From the NCBI GenBank assembly GCA_022316685.1, contig JAKJHU010000024.1, positions 6,394,501-6,458,500 on the forward strand: a stretch of 64,000 nt of DNA, in the 5' to 3' direction. The notes below the pieces were generated by a model. That model saw nothing but the letters and a program-made list of their open reading frames with translations. It had not been told where the DNA came from and did no database searches. The position numbers and the translations under genes are program-made. Origin of the DNA: Progne subis subis. Lineage: Eukaryota > Chordata > Aves > Passeriformes > Hirundinidae. This document shows, one piece after another, positions 21,291 to 35,419 of the stretch. How positions within the stretch are numbered: the stretch's first letter is position 1; each line of letters opens with the position of its first letter.

Positions 21291-24200
21291 TGATAGGAGT
21301 TCAATACCCTGCATACAGACTAATTTATCTTTTTGTCTCCTAGATCAAGTACAGTTTCTAGGTGTGTGCAATAATAAAAGCTTAATCTATTAATATATAA
21401 AGAAACCAAACAATCTTGATTCTTACATTCCTGTATATGAAACCACGAATGGAAACACAAAGTTGTATGTATAGAGGGGAAATGCTGGGGTAGAAAAGAA
21501 CAAATTTTTTTCCTTAATTACAATGGGCTTAAGACAAGGATAGGAACCACAAGCTAGGCATAAATAAAGAAATCTGTTTGTTTCAACAGCATAAGCAAGA
21601 AACACAACAAAACCAAACAACTGTTCAACAAATTCATAAATAAAGTAGATATATAAGTATTTAGGCACATTTGAAAAAAGACGCTGCTTAATGCTATCTT
21701 ATGTAAGGAATACACTGTAATTTACTGGTATGTAAATTATATACTGTTCCCAGGGTGAAACCTCTGTATTTCTTGCTCCAAACTACTCTGCCTATAAAAT
21801 AGCTTTATTAGAGTTTAGCAATGTTAAGAGAAAAAGTAAAGGTAATGTCTACAGCTCCCATTAAAAAACAGATCATACATCTTACAGTGATTATAGTCTA
21901 ATATACTATAAAAATGAGTTTTCACCAAATATTCAAAATTATAGATTTATTCAAATTCCCAGAGAAAAATCAAACTTGTGAATTGTGCAGATTATATAGC
22001 CAATAAAATATTTATTGTTGCACAATGTATATTGTTAACTGTGTTGACTACTTTTCACTAAGGTGCCAGAGAAATGAAAAATTAACTAGTGCAGAATATA
22101 AAATAGGGAAGGTTTGAGTCCTAGAGCTAGTTCATGAGCATACAAAACAGATTGTATTCAGAGCTGTAATATAGAAATTCTTCAGTGAAGAAGACACCAG
22201 AGCTGAATACCTGACAGCAGAACAAAACAGAGAACAGCATTAAAGCCTTGTAGTTGAGGTGCTGCATGCAAATGCAGGAAGAGCTGAATTAGTAATGTTG
22301 AAGGTCTAGCTAACGTAGACAGTGGCTGTGCCAATGAATGTTTTAATGACATCTTACTAGTTTTAAGGACTAAGAAGTGCATACACGCAGCCTGATGGAA
22401 TTCTGGAAGTACAGTGAACGTGTGGTTTAAAAATCTCTTCAGGTTTACAAAAACAAGTAAATATTTGAATATCCTCCTTCTCTGCAACTTCATAAACTGA
22501 TCTATGAAAATCATACATGTGGTTTGAGGGGCATATTCTTGTTTTCAGCATTAACCAAATCACTACCAATGAACATCCTATTGTCTACCATTTATTCTTT
22601 TACAAAATTTACATGAGTATTAATTTAAACATCAGCTACAGGGCACCAAACATTGATCACGCTATGAAAGGAAAAACTGAATAAAATCCAAAAATTTTAA
22701 AATATCCTCTAGGTATTTTGAAACTTAATGCTGTGACTTCAAATGTACCTTTTTATCCTCTTGATTTTGAGATGACTTACAGAACTTCCTAATGGAGGAC
22801 AAGGATAAGAGGAAGGCTGGCAGCACCAGACAGAGCAGGACTCAGCTGTTGCTCCAGACATGCTGCACAGAAGGGCACTTCTGACCTGATCTGGCCATCC
22901 ACAAATTACCGTGGTTAAGGAACCAAATACACCAATACTGTGGAGTGATGACTTTCATCCTTGCCCTTGGTCTATTTCAGCTTTTCCTCTGCCAGCCTTT
23001 AGTACAGACCACACCAAGTGTGGAAGTGCAATTGCACACTCAGAGTGAGCATGTGCCAGCCTGAAAAAGTGCTGAAAAAACAGCATTTGAGCTCAACCCT
23101 ATTCTGTAGCCCAGCTGGACCCACACTCCTGCCCATCCTCTTCCAGGGGAGCAGATTCCTCAAGCTGGGGATAGGGACACCCTCTCCTCTGTGGGAGAAA
23201 GCTTAGGCTGTTGGAAGAGCAAAAATATGTTCTGCCTTGTTCTCCATAGCCCTCTTCACCTTCAAAGCACCATGGTGCTGGTGACTGGCCATGAAAACAG
23301 GTGCCTCTCAGGGTTCAGAATTTAAAGACAACTATCTTTCTCCTCTCACCCTAACTGGTCACACTGCTTGATAGTCAATGACATTAAAGGCAATATATTT
23401 GACAATGGAAACCTTTGCTGAATATTTCAGAATTAACTATCCTAAAGAAACTGGTCCCTAGCCTACACTTGTTCATGTTAAAAGAGAAATTATACGACAA
23501 CATTTCAGAAAGCCCTTGGAGATAAGCTGGCTTTCCCAGGCCAGGCACACAGCAGCCACCGGTCCTGTGTTTTGAAGAGGAGGATAAAACAGATGGAATT
23601 AATTGAAAAATGCAGGTCAGATACTCTCTTAGAGTACAGTTCCTGTATTTTTAATTGCTTGTTCTTTCAGCACTTGACACCTGAGCATTTTTAAAATCTT
23701 TTTGATTTGCACTGAAGCTTAGATTTTGCAATCTGAAGATTAAAGCTCATTGCCCATTTCCATACAAAAGTGGAGTAAGGAGGAGCTCTTGTGCAATAGA
23801 TATACACAATAGACAATGTACAATAAACGCCTTTATTGTGCCTTCCTTACCTCTAGCACAGTCCTTTCCCAGCCCCAAGAAGTTGTAAGCATGCATCACC
23901 TGCTCATTCCCACAACACTCTTGCAGCCTTGGGAGCTAAGCTGCTCACAGTAAAAAGTGCTTGGGGCACATTATATATTTTACTTGTCTATGTTTTTCAG
24001 TCTCTCATAAAGTGATAACAGACAAAATTTCCCCAAATAATAAAGAGCCATAAAAACATTCGAAGTAAAATTCCCACACTTATTTCAGGCTGCTTGTTTG
24101 AAGCAACAGTAATGGTTGTGTGGGCAGTGCATGGACTTAAGAATCAGATGTGATAGGCAATCAGAAGAACAGTTAACTTCCTGACCATCTATTCTCCAGG

Positions 24201-25062
24201 AAACACTAGCAGGAGTTGACAGAGATCTGTGGAAAAGAGAAGCTGATTACTTTAAAGCCTAAGCAAAAAAATAATTAGGAACATGGAACAAAATGCAAAG
24301 CCAGAAGGTAAGGCTGCCTTTCATTAGGAAAAGCATCATTACCACCACAAAAACTCCCTTGATCTTCATGGGAATGCAGCCATGAAGCACTTCTGTGACT
24401 CCCAGGGAGGTTCATACCTCCATGTTGGAGGCACTGCTACCAGAAACAACAATTTCCTATGACTTACTCAATTCAGGAAAAAAAAAACAACTTTCTTCAT
24501 TGCTCAATTTTTTCTTTAAAGTGATATAAACATTCACAGATCAGTGAGAAACTTAGTTAAAATATTATATAAGGTGGTCATCTTTGGAAAAGCAAGCGTC
24601 TGGCCTCATGAAAGACCTGAGTGAGAAACAATGAAAACACAGTCTGCCAGACTTGCACACAGCTTTCTTTCTACTTTCAATTACTAGCAAATATTTCAGA
24701 ATTGATTGTTCTGAAACAATTATTTTTACTTTTATTAAACAATGACAGTACAATAACCTGAATAATTCTTACCCTTTTAAGTTTATCTGATGAGATGCCA
24801 ATATACACTGAAGAACCTCAACTTTGACTTTACAAGCTCTTATTTTTTAGTTAGTCCTAGGACCTCAGTTCAGGGTACTGTAGTCTTAATCCATTTACTT
24901 TAATTCTATTTCATATGAAGACAACATAATTCTAAGGACAGATTTTTCATGGTGAATTATAATGTGATTGCTATATTTAGGATCTTGTTGAGATAGAAAA
25001 GATTTTCATAGTTTATGTGTTAACATACATACTTCCCTCATTTTTTCTAGAAAGAGATGGTG
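21291..25062. other. no gene seen (AT-rich, with one GC-richer patch)
   Basis: 21291-22800 is AT-rich unique sequence. 22800-23240 is GC-richer, with chance frame 23018-23206. A minus-strand frame of 110 codons (22182-22514) has no domain features. 23620-25060 is again AT-rich. No repeat family or exon with credible splice sites was recognised. Confidence 0.55.
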
Positions 25063-25121
25063 ATACACACATATATACATATACACATATATATACACAC
25101 ATCGACATATATACATGTATA
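25063..25121. repeat. degenerate CA/TA microsatellite
   Basis: Alternating purine-pyrimidine stretch built from ACAC and ATAT blocks, interrupted by single CG and TG steps. Confidence 0.85.
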
Positions 25122-26639
25122 CATTTATAAATAAACTTATATACTTCTATATTTAAAAAATTAATTAAAGTAGAAATTCCATTAAGGGCAATGATTCATT
25201 TACACCTCGAGAATCCAACAAATATTCCACCAGGGTGCCCCATCCATGTCCAGGACAGGGCACAAAATAAAAACAAGGGACAATCAATTTTAAAAAAATG
25301 AAAAGTGACTTAAGTAGAGGTAGATGAGAATCATTTTTTTTATGAAAGATATGTTGCTTCTCTTTTCATACCTCTGACTCAAAAGTGGTGATTTCAGGTG
25401 TCTAGTTAAACATAGAAGAGAAAAAAATTGCACATTTTTGTCAAATGCCGCTAAGGTTTAGATACAAAATACTGAACCTGATACAATTAGATGATAATAC
25501 CCTAACAGGGTAAATTACTACAATGAGTTATTTTCCTGCAATTTAGAGAAGATCTGTCACTTCTTGCTAAATTTTCCATGGAACATATATATGAATATAT
25601 ACAAATGCATACGCTGACACCATCTGAAGTGAGCAGTTTCAACCCCTTTTCTGTACAGCCTCCTCCACACCAGACGACACGAGTCCCCTGTCACTGTGAC
25701 GTATCCTCGTGCCTTCCCTTTTCCCAAGGGCACCTGCCACTTCCCAGCCACATTGTGGAAGTGCAGGCTCAGTACATGGGTCCCGGGACAGCTTCCCCTG
25801 GGTTGGGGTCGGTGCTGCCAGCCACACCACTGTGCCAGGCTATACCACCCAGGGCCAGCAGCACTAACACAGTTGCTTGATTTTTCTGCCACTCTATGGA
25901 AATGTGTAGGAAACTTTCAGGCTGGATGACCTGATATTCACAGCTGCTTCTTAATAATCAAATAAAAATTTAGTACATAGGAATAAATAAACACATAAAT
26001 GCTCAGTGCAAATCCTGATCACAACTACACTCTCTGATACCAAGTGGAACGGAACCAGTGTTTACCTGTGGTGCTAAGACCAAGTACTGCCACTGCCTAC
26101 TAAGTTTAATGTAACTGCTCTGAGACACAAGACAGATGGGACAGAAAGACGTGAAGTGCTACAAATAAAATCTAAAACTGAACTTCTAAATATTCATTCT
26201 GAACTATAAAGAGAGCTGTGGCTTTTGTGTGCTACAGATGGCTTGGAAATACAGTGCAAACAAAGGACCAATTTCTGAATACTCATAGCTGCTCTACTAT
26301 AATAGCTGGAGGCCCAAAACTCCAGGGGTTTGAGATGATTCAACTAGATCCTCTTACCTGCCAAATTTCATCAAAGCAACATTGCTTTTACTATCTTATA
26401 AGGGATGAAAGAAATATGAATAATGTGGGGTTTTTTAATGAAACATGGACTGCTTAAGCTTGAACAAAAAATTACAATATGAATGGAATGTGCAAGGTAA
26501 AGGGAAAACCATCTTTTTATTATATATTCTTAAAGCATCTTATAAAATGAAATCAGTACTTTTTATAGATTGAAAGATTAAATAGAAATATTTCCTAGAT
26601 TTAGATAAATGAAGGAAACAACCAAAAATAAGCGTAATA
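25122..26639. other. no gene seen; GC-richer patch 25640-25930
   Basis: Frames of 60-111 codons occupy both strands of the GC-richer patch at 25557-25929, as expected from its lower stop density. None shows a recognisable domain or splice context. The rest is AT-rich unique sequence. Confidence 0.5.
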
Positions 26640-27420
26640 AAAATCTCTGCCAGTCATAATCAATGAGAAACTGCTGACTGATTGCCAAGTATGGCCTTAT
26701 GTTTCGACCCAGGATAGACACGTGTTTCTTTGTAAGGTAGTGGAGCACGACCTTATCAATCAGAGATTATTCTCTGCATAATAGTTTCTGGAAAGAAACC
26801 ACTAATGCCAGCTCCTCATCTACCTTCCAGACAGAGGCCAGCTGATTGGAATACAACCAGAAGGGGACTAAGCCCAAGTAGTACTGCTGCTATGACCATA
26901 CACTGCTGCACATATGTAGCAGTAAATTAGCACTTCTTGATGCTATTAGCTACTAGCAAAGATTATAAAGTCTTTGGCTCTAGAGAGCCTCACACCTTTT
27001 GCATGTGTTTGAGCTTTTATAGGAATGGAACTGGACAAAAAAAATCCAAAAGAAAGATGGGAGTGTCTGTGGGGGAGCAGGGAACACCCAAGAAAGAGAG
27101 AGGATCCCTGAACTGCCAACAGTCCTCCAGACACAGAAGCCGCAGAAACAAACGTGGAGCATTGAATCACAGCTAGAAGCCAGGTTTACGAGTAATTATG
27201 GGGTGCCACTGCCAGCTGAAGGGAGAGAAAGCGCAGTAATAAGAGGAGAAGGCATTAAGGTCTTGATAGAAAACATAACCGTCCTGTAACAACAAGGAGA
27301 GCCAAGAGACAGTCGCAGCCTGTTACCAAGTGATGGGTGAATGATGAGTGGGTTATGTTATCTGTGAAATCAAGGGCATTAGCCAGGCAGCACAGGCAGG
27401 GGGAGGCAGCCTGGACAGCA
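26640..27420. promoter_or_regulatory. candidate conserved noncoding region
   Basis: Complex repeat-free DNA. A GGCAGGGGGAGGCAG word near 27394-27410 partly resembles a CTCF core but misses key positions. Overlapping frames at 26937-27176 are mirrored on the minus strand and not credible. The call rests on appearance only. Confidence 0.2.
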
Positions 27421-29989
27421 AGAGCTGTTGGGGAAGGGATGGTTGAACCACTGCTGCATTTGTCAAGGGTAGGGAAAATGGTTCTGTGAAAAATCAAGCT
27501 AAGATGATAGGAGTTGGGTTACAAGTTTTAACTGCTTCTAGAAAAGACAGGAAAAGTGGCAACTTATAGCAGGGAACCAGCCTGATGGTTTGGGGAACAG
27601 CCCAGGTAACAGCTGTGAACTGAATAGAAAACTTGAAACCTTGCTGCAGAGACACTGGATCCTTTTACTGCTGGCAGGAAGAGAGGAAGGAACACTAGGC
27701 AAAGCTGGAGGAAGCAGGCCAGAGGACTATGGCCTCCCTTTCAACCATGTTTGTCTGGGGCTGGATCTGCATCCATCAGACTGTAGGCAGGGATTGCAGT
27801 CTGACAGTGTCTTGGCTTCTGTTCACAGCCAAAACAAGAAAGTGGCAGATGAACCGAGGGGAAAGGGCAGGATCCTCTGGCAGAAAATACAGCTTCTCCA
27901 ATGACCTTGCTGTCCTTTTGAGAGTAACTGCTTTCCAGGACAGAGTGTCCCAACAGGACACTTAAATGCCTTCAGCACAGTACAGTACTCAGAGATAAAA
28001 CTGAACAACTTTTCATGAAATCTGCCTCCAATAAAAACATCTTTATTGCCCTGGGCTAATGTGTAAGTTAGTGAGGGATTATAGTTCGGCTTCTATAGCT
28101 ATTTTATGCAATAGGAAAAAAAAAAATCCATAGGGAACTCATCTGTTAGTCCTCTAAAATATAAAAAGAAGTGTTAAGCTGCACTTCATCATGGTAATAG
28201 GCTATCAGCTATTTTCCTAAACCTTCACACTCACTGCTGTCATTCTAGGCAGAGCAAATCAACCTGACTTAATCAACCTCTTGTGACTTGCTGCACTGTT
28301 CCCCTTCCTTTTGAACATATATAAATCCTAATTATTTTTTTAATCCTTTACTAAAACACTGGCAAAATGACTGTTCCCCTTCCAGCATACAGATGTGGAA
28401 GATTACAGGCACAGGAGCTGCAGTACTCCAGGGCCTGTTCCCGGGGGACTGCAGGTGGCTGGCAGGGCTTGGCAGAGGGCACCACTGCCTCTCCAGGAGC
28501 AGTCCTTCTCCTGGCTTCTCCTGCTCTTCTTCTAGAGGGACAGCAAGCATTAGAGGTTATATTTGTATGTTGTAAGGCCACAGTGACTGGTTTGAAAATA
28601 ACATAAACCTAACCCTGAGGTGAGTTTATTTGTGTACAAATGCATGCATTTGAATGCTTACCCGAACTGCTAGCCCCCTTCCAGGATACGGTTTCCTCAT
28701 GGACACCCTGATCTGCACCTTCCGTCAAATGTCTTCTTCTGGGCTTTCTCTGCCCTTCCCATCTGATGGAAAATGGGGTTCCCCTGTGTCTCACTTCCCT
28801 CTAGCATACTCTCATCTGCAGCCTAAATGCACATATGCAGGCTTGCCTGTGCTGTGCATTACTAAGAGAAAATACTCCAAAATCAGAAGACTAGCTTTAA
28901 AATTATAATTATAAATTGATTTCAGTGATCACAAATACAGTTCACATTGTAGTTTTTGCTCTGTTCACCTCTGCTGCAGAAAGGGGAAGTCTAGTTCTTC
29001 ATAAAACACCAAGTGTTCAGTGAGACCAGAGTGAAGGAGGAATTATTTTTGTTGGTCTGTTGCCATCTCTAAAATCTGTAATATAACAATTCATGCATAC
29101 ATATCACAAGAGGCAGCAGGCCTGTCACCACCAGTTCACAGCCTAATGCCTCATGTTTGTAGTAGCAAAGATGCATCCCCTGTCAGTTTCTTCGTAGTGA
29201 CAGGCTGGGACCAGGGAGTCCACAGGGACAGGTGCTGTCCCATGTCTCTGTGTCTTCATCCAGATTCAGAGGTGGAACAAGCACCATGTGCTGCTCTGGC
29301 TTCAAAACACTGCTCTTGGCATCTGTTGATAAACTGGGAACCATCACACAGTGCACAAGCAGCAGATACACACACAGTGGGTGGGTTCATACCACGTTCA
29401 CAGACCACCCTGTGTTCCTGAAGAAAGCAGTTCATGATCCAGCACCTAGAGCTGTCCTAACGTGGTTGACTGAGCAGGACCTGTGGGTATAAAGAGCTCT
29501 TGGGCTCTCTTGAAGTCCTATCATTATATAAAGTATAACCTCAGGCATTATCATTTCTTTACACTCCCAACCAGAAGATGAGACCATCAGCATATCTCAA
29601 CATTCCTCCAGCTACATATGAAGCTTTCACTCCTGTCACGAAAATAAACAAACCAGAGGAAACTCGTGCTGCCTACTCTGATGTCCCAATTCCCCAGCCT
29701 ATGAAAGACTATCTACATTGCAGTACATTTCTGTCCAAGTCTTAACAGTTAACTCTCCCTCAGGAATCACTTGTAATTGGGGAAAGAAGCACTGAAAAAC
29801 CAAACCCCTTGCTGCAGTTGTTTATAGAACAGATCACCAATTCTGGGAGATCAATGGGATAAACATGGTCCAAACTGTTTCCTGTATAATCATAGTAAAC
29901 TTACAAGGATGCTCTTATAAAATGTAATTTAATTGGAGGAGCCTACTTTTTAATTTGCAATTTTAAATGTGAGCATGTTATAACTTGTA
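27421..29989. other. no gene seen (mixed composition)
   Basis: Several overlapping frames of 60-104 codons (27590-27904, 27741-27953, 28332-28606, 28654-28908, 29146-29492) sit in GC-richer patches on both strands. None has a signal peptide, membrane pattern or family motif that I trust. Confidence 0.5.
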
Positions 29990-30790
29990 GATGAACATTT
30001 CTATAAAGATAATTACATATGGCAAGACAGAAAAACTTTTTAAAACATTTTCTCTTGAATGTGTGCCTGAATTCATTTACAACTGTTGCTGCTTTAAACA
30101 TTTCAGGCAGAATAAGTGGATGGCACTAAACAGCTTAGCTGCAATTATTATGGAATGTCTGAGGTATAATTTCCCCTGCGGTTTTGTTAGGCGTGCAAAA
30201 TTCATAATTCTGATTTGTGGCAGGTACTTATTACCCATCGCAGGTGGAGATATGCAAATATTATTCTAGTAGGGTTGAACAGTCTTTATTTCCGTATTCA
30301 GCTATTAACGAGATTTGTGAGTCTGGTACTCTGGGGCCATTTAATTAATTAGATGGTACAGATAAAATATAAATTGTTTTGTAGGCTACACAATTCCAGT
30401 TCTAGAAGATGTAAAATATGGCTAAATGAACTTAGTATGGACTGATTTATTGTTTCATGTACGGCAAAGAGTAAAGGAAAATTCTGCCTGTTACTTTTGC
30501 CTATATAATCCTGTACAGCATCCTTGCATTGTCAAGCATTGTGAGAAAGGGATGTTATTTATTTGTCATCATTATTAAGAATGTCTATCAGTTATCCTCT
30601 TTATAAAAAACTGCTGGCATGCACCAAGCAAGCTAAAAAATAGGCATGTTCTTTTATGGAAGACAATATGTGCATGTTTCAGAATAAACATGTATTTCCA
30701 AGACATTTAGATTTGGTAGGATAATATTGTCTCAAGGTCTGACACTTCTATTTTAAATAAATCATTTCCATGGGATAGATAAGCTAAACT
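29990..30790. promoter_or_regulatory. candidate conserved noncoding cluster
   Basis: A long complex AT-rich block. An E-box CAGGTG (30241-30246) sits next to a perfect octamer ATGCAAAT (30252-30259), with TTTAATTAATTAG near 30338-30352 and many ATTA cores. E-box plus octamer spacing of a few bases is a known neural/mesodermal enhancer style. Function is inference. Confidence 0.3.
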
Positions 30791-31249
30791 TGCTAGGGGG
30801 GAATGCAAAGGGAAGCTACAGCAGCAGTATGTTAACGTCCAGAATTTTAAAAAATTCTATTAACTGGTTAATTCACATATTTATTTTCCTAAATTATGAT
30901 CTCTCTACTCCTCCAGAAGATTTCTGGAAAATTTTGAATATAAGAATTGGGGTTAAAAAAAACACAATGTGCTTTTATTCCCCAAAGCGATAGTTATAAT
31001 GGCCACAATAAAAGAAACAGCGTTTACCAGGAGTTACAGCAAAGTACATGGCGAGACATTCACCCTCCCCTCATATGGAGGAAATAAAATGCACAAGGCA
31101 TGAGACCGGAAATTGTTAGCAAACTGTCAGCATTTAAAGGCAGGCATTGACCATTATATTAGTTTTAAATTGCAGGAAAATACTACACTACGAAATTACA
31201 GTACTATAAACATTGAATGAAAACCAGTTAGTTTTACTAAAGTAGGAGT

Positions 31250-31430
31250 ATAAACAGCAGTCACTCTTATTGGTTTATTGAACATATTTTGGGGCCCATT
31301 CCAGCTGTCTTTATTAGCTCTAATGCAAATGATTTTGCACTGCTATTTTGCCAAGCTCTGGTAGCTGTACTGCTGCAAACAGAGCCTGCTGCTTTGTGTC
31401 TGCTGGAGACTTACTGACAAATATGATAAA
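31250..31430. promoter_or_regulatory. candidate conserved noncoding element
   Basis: Repeat-free sequence with a perfect octamer ATGCAAAT at 31323-31330 followed by ATTTTGCA, and ATTAGCTCTAATG-type dyads around it. The call is based on motif content only. Confidence 0.25.
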
Positions 31431-32956
31431 GGATACATAAAATGAATAACAATACAGAACTGGCACCATACAGGAAAAGGAAAACTAACAGGGAGAAATT
31501 ATACCATAAGGGTAGGAGTTGGTATGGTTTTGTGCATGTAAATCAAAAGCATATGAGTTTAAAACTAGATACATACCAGCAGTTTTTCTGGTCACTTCCC
31601 CACAGGGTGGGCAGAGCTGGTCATGGCCCAGCAGCTGCATCCCCTGGGACCTGCCCACTTGCCTGGAAGGCTGAAAGTAGATTCAGATCCCACCAAGGAC
31701 CGCAGCTAGGCAAGAGCAGGAAGAGTCTCATGGAGATGGGAACAGGCTGGATCAGGACAAATATCTGAGAGGGAGGAGAGCTTCTGGCATAGATCTGCAA
31801 AGACATAAAGACTGCATTTTACCCAAAGAAAGAGCTTCTGACTTTGGAGACACTCTGCACAGGGGATGCGCAAACTCCTTTGAATAGAGCTAGGGAAAGA
31901 CCTGGGAATACAGCTGCAGAAATAAATAAGTGTAAGGTGTAATGTAAAGCAAATTAAAAGCAGAAGGCATCGATTGGGATCCGAGGAAAAGGGCCAGTCA
32001 TATTTTGAGGGTGAAGAGAATTGATCATGTCAGATATTTACTGTGGCTCAATTTTCAGTAAGAAAGTCAATTGAGTATGTGGTGAGAAATTCCCTGGAGC
32101 AGATGAGGCTGCAAAACCAGGATAATATGTGGGGAAAAGAGCTGTGGGCAACTGAGTCTGAAAATAGGATTTCCAGCACAGGAGAGCAGTGGGTATTTTC
32201 ATTACAGCACCGGCACAGGTAACTTCACATTGGAATGCCAGCTGTGATCTGCATGCTGTGAAGCTTGGGGAATCTGAGTGCTAGTGCAGTGGCAGTGCAA
32301 GAGGTATACATCTTCATGGTGCACTTGTGGGAACACACAGAAATATCACAATACTCAATTCCTAAACAATCCCTGCCAGCAAACACCAGACTGAGTGAAT
32401 GGCTCGTGTGGACAAACAGAGCAGAAGTACTGTGACCAGAACTAGAGAAAACGTCAAGGAAGAAAACAAATTTTAGTTAAATACAGAACAATATAAATGA
32501 CAATGATATCCATGGAAATGTTTTAATAGAAAAACAAGAAATACTTATGGTGTTCAGACACAATGAGGCCAAGTTACCTGCAGGCCTTAGATCAAATGCA
32601 ACAGAGAATCAAACTCATTTCAATCTCACCTCTCATAGCAGTTGCAGAACATGGACTGCATCTCCTTCACATAATGGCTAACTGTTTAGGAAAAAAATTA
32701 AGTCTAGAATTCCACAGAGTGAATACATCAGAATAATATTCTGCATTTCAATACTTTAAATTGGATAAACAATAGCCCATGGGTAGAATCTTTAAAAGAC
32801 CATTCCTGCAGAAGTTGAAATCTAGAAAACAGTTTTAATTAAATCTTTCCAAGGACTTCATAAAAACCCAGGCACAGCAGCAGTGCTATATGCAGTACCT
32901 CCACAGCAGCTCTGAGCTATAATCCAAAATGAAGGAGTTGTAGTATTTCTTCCCCG

Positions 32957-32968
32957 CCCCCCCCCCCC
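32957..32968 (+). repeat. run of 12 C
   Basis: Twelve consecutive C flanked by further C-rich sequence (CCCCG before, GCCTCCCC after). Prone to assembly length error. Confidence 0.9.
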
Positions 32969-35376
32969 GCCTCCCCAGATATGCACACAGAAACACAGCA
33001 TTAGTTTAAAATCAATGCACAAATGAGAGATGTGATCAGAGAACTACATCTGTTCACAGAGAGAGCAGCACCATGGGCCAAGGGCACTTCCTGAGCTGTT
33101 GAGGGGAGCAGTGCTGCATCAGGCATTTAATGCTTCTCAGCTCAGAGGGAACTGCTGCCTGCTGTTGGGTGAATATCACCAGCATTTTTTCAGAATAATG
33201 TAAGAAGTAAGCAATGTTTTAGGTGGCACTATAATATCTACCAGGCATAGTATTTGTAGAGGGATAATGGTGCAAAAACGCCTGTGTGAAGAATCTCTGC
33301 TCCACTCAGGGACGCTACTGGGCAGGCATCCCTCCCCTCTTACAGCAAGTGTTCCTCAGCACCAGAAGCCCACCGGATGAGCCCAAACCTACATGCAGAG
33401 AACCATATGGCCAGCTGGGAGGAATCACAGACACTTGAGGCCATGTTCCCATCCTGGGCAGCAAGGCAGGAGGCTGAGACCTGCTGAGTGCCTGAAACAG
33501 GCACTCAGAGACACTCAGCACCTCAGCCACTATGGTGCCACTGCACCAAGGTGCTCAGGACGAGCAGCACCACTTGCTTTGAGTTCAGCTGAAAACATAC
33601 TCCCCCATCCAGAACACAGAATTTCTGCACCTCTGTCATATACATGAAACACTGGCACTCACAAAAGGCTGGGTAAGGGCTGACTGGCCATTTTGAGAGC
33701 ACTGGAAATCAGCCTCAAGCTCTGTGCCGTTATGTATAGATGATGAGCTAAACCAAGAGTAGAGGATGTACTTGAGAAGAAAACAACAAACAACAAAGCA
33801 TTACCTTGGAGGAAAAATATGATAAGCAGCCTAAACCAAAGCAGTGCCCAGCCCCATCAAACCACCAGTTTGTTGATGATTCCCTACCTCCTGTTATAAC
33901 AGCTATGTTTATTCACATCTAGTGCTTTTTTAAGATGTACATTCAGCCAGCACAGCTCAGTGTAGCTCCCCTGCCACCACAGTACAGCAAGGCTGCAAAC
34001 ATGACTTCAGCAAGGTAAGATCAATTTACAGACACTAAGAAAGCATTCAAAAATTAATGCAACTAATCTCCTGGTTTCACTTGACAGGAGGTAAATTATT
34101 GATCTTTGCAATATGAAAGCACCAAAAAGAACAAACTCAGAAAGGCACACTTTCATGTGCACCCTTGCCTCCTCTTGTCAAACTTAAAACAGTCTTATCC
34201 AGAGGGCTGAAGGAAGAGTTGAGAAACACGTTAGCCCTGTACAATTTAATCATGGTGCGAGCAAAAGATGCTCCAAGAAGCCTGTGGTTGTGTAAACAAG
34301 AAAGAGCATCACCTGAACCCACAGCACAAGCCCATGCTCACAGGAACACCTGCAGGAGACTGGCAGTTTAGGCTCTTGGAGTATTTTCTTTATCTTTAAT
34401 ACACAATTGAAGATGCACAGCTTTACAGCCAAAGCCTGGCACAGGCACTGATATATCACCCATGCTTCTCACTCAAGGGACAAGCCTGTTTTATTAACCA
34501 AACTTCCTTTTTCCTCATTTCCTCCCCCCCTCCTGGCAACTCCCTACACTGCAACATAAAACAGAGTTCCTACAAAAGCACTGCAGAGGCTGACACTCTG
34601 GAGTCAAAGCCTCCTGCACAGCAGCTGCCCCCCTCATGCCTTCCTGTTTTCTTCCACATAACCACCACAAAAATGTGGCACGGGAATTTCCATCCCCAAT
34701 AGGCAATATGTAAGAGAGGAACACAAAATAACCCTACTAACAGTCCCCAATATTTTCAGTCCCCTACTTATTCACTGTCATCATTGTGGAAAAAGGAGCA
34801 ATTCCTCCAGGACAGGTCATTTTTCCTTGACCCTAAACACACAGCATTACATCAGGCTACAGAAAGTCATGTGATGCAGGTTAACATCTGCTGATATTAT
34901 CTAAAAGAATTATTTTGTTACTCTTAGATATCTCTTCCATTCTGTATACCATGTGCACCAATTCATTATGTGGATGAAGCAGATTTAATGGTCTGAGTAC
35001 AGGAAAAATTTTCATTGAAAACACTGGATGCATATTTTTCTTTTTTCATTTTTTTCTCTTTTTTAAGCCTGAAAATTCTAGATTACACTTAACCTGTTTG
35101 TCCAACACAGCACTGTGGCTTTCCAACGTATTTCAGTAGGAGTCTCACAGCTTCCACCAGGTACATCACACTTCACACAGCCTATAGCAGCAAGAGGAGT
35201 GTTCCCAAATTTTGTATCAAACTACTGCTGTACTTACTATGGCATATTAGGCTGCATCTCCCAAAAATTATCCTGCTCTTTGCTGGAAAACATTTGACCC
35301 TACCCTCTAAGGAGAAACATTATACTGCATATTCTGGCTTTGAGCAGAGTTTGAGCACTGGATGAAGGAGAATCCC

Positions 35377-35419
35377 AGTGTATTACTATCTTTTTTCAAG
35401 TGTATTACATCTTTTTTCA
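35377..35419 (+). repeat. 21/22-bp tandem duplication
   Basis: AGTGTATTAC(TA)TCTTTTTTCA occurs twice head to tail, the second copy one base shorter (ATTACATC against ATTACTATC). A recent slippage or small duplication event. Confidence 0.85.
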
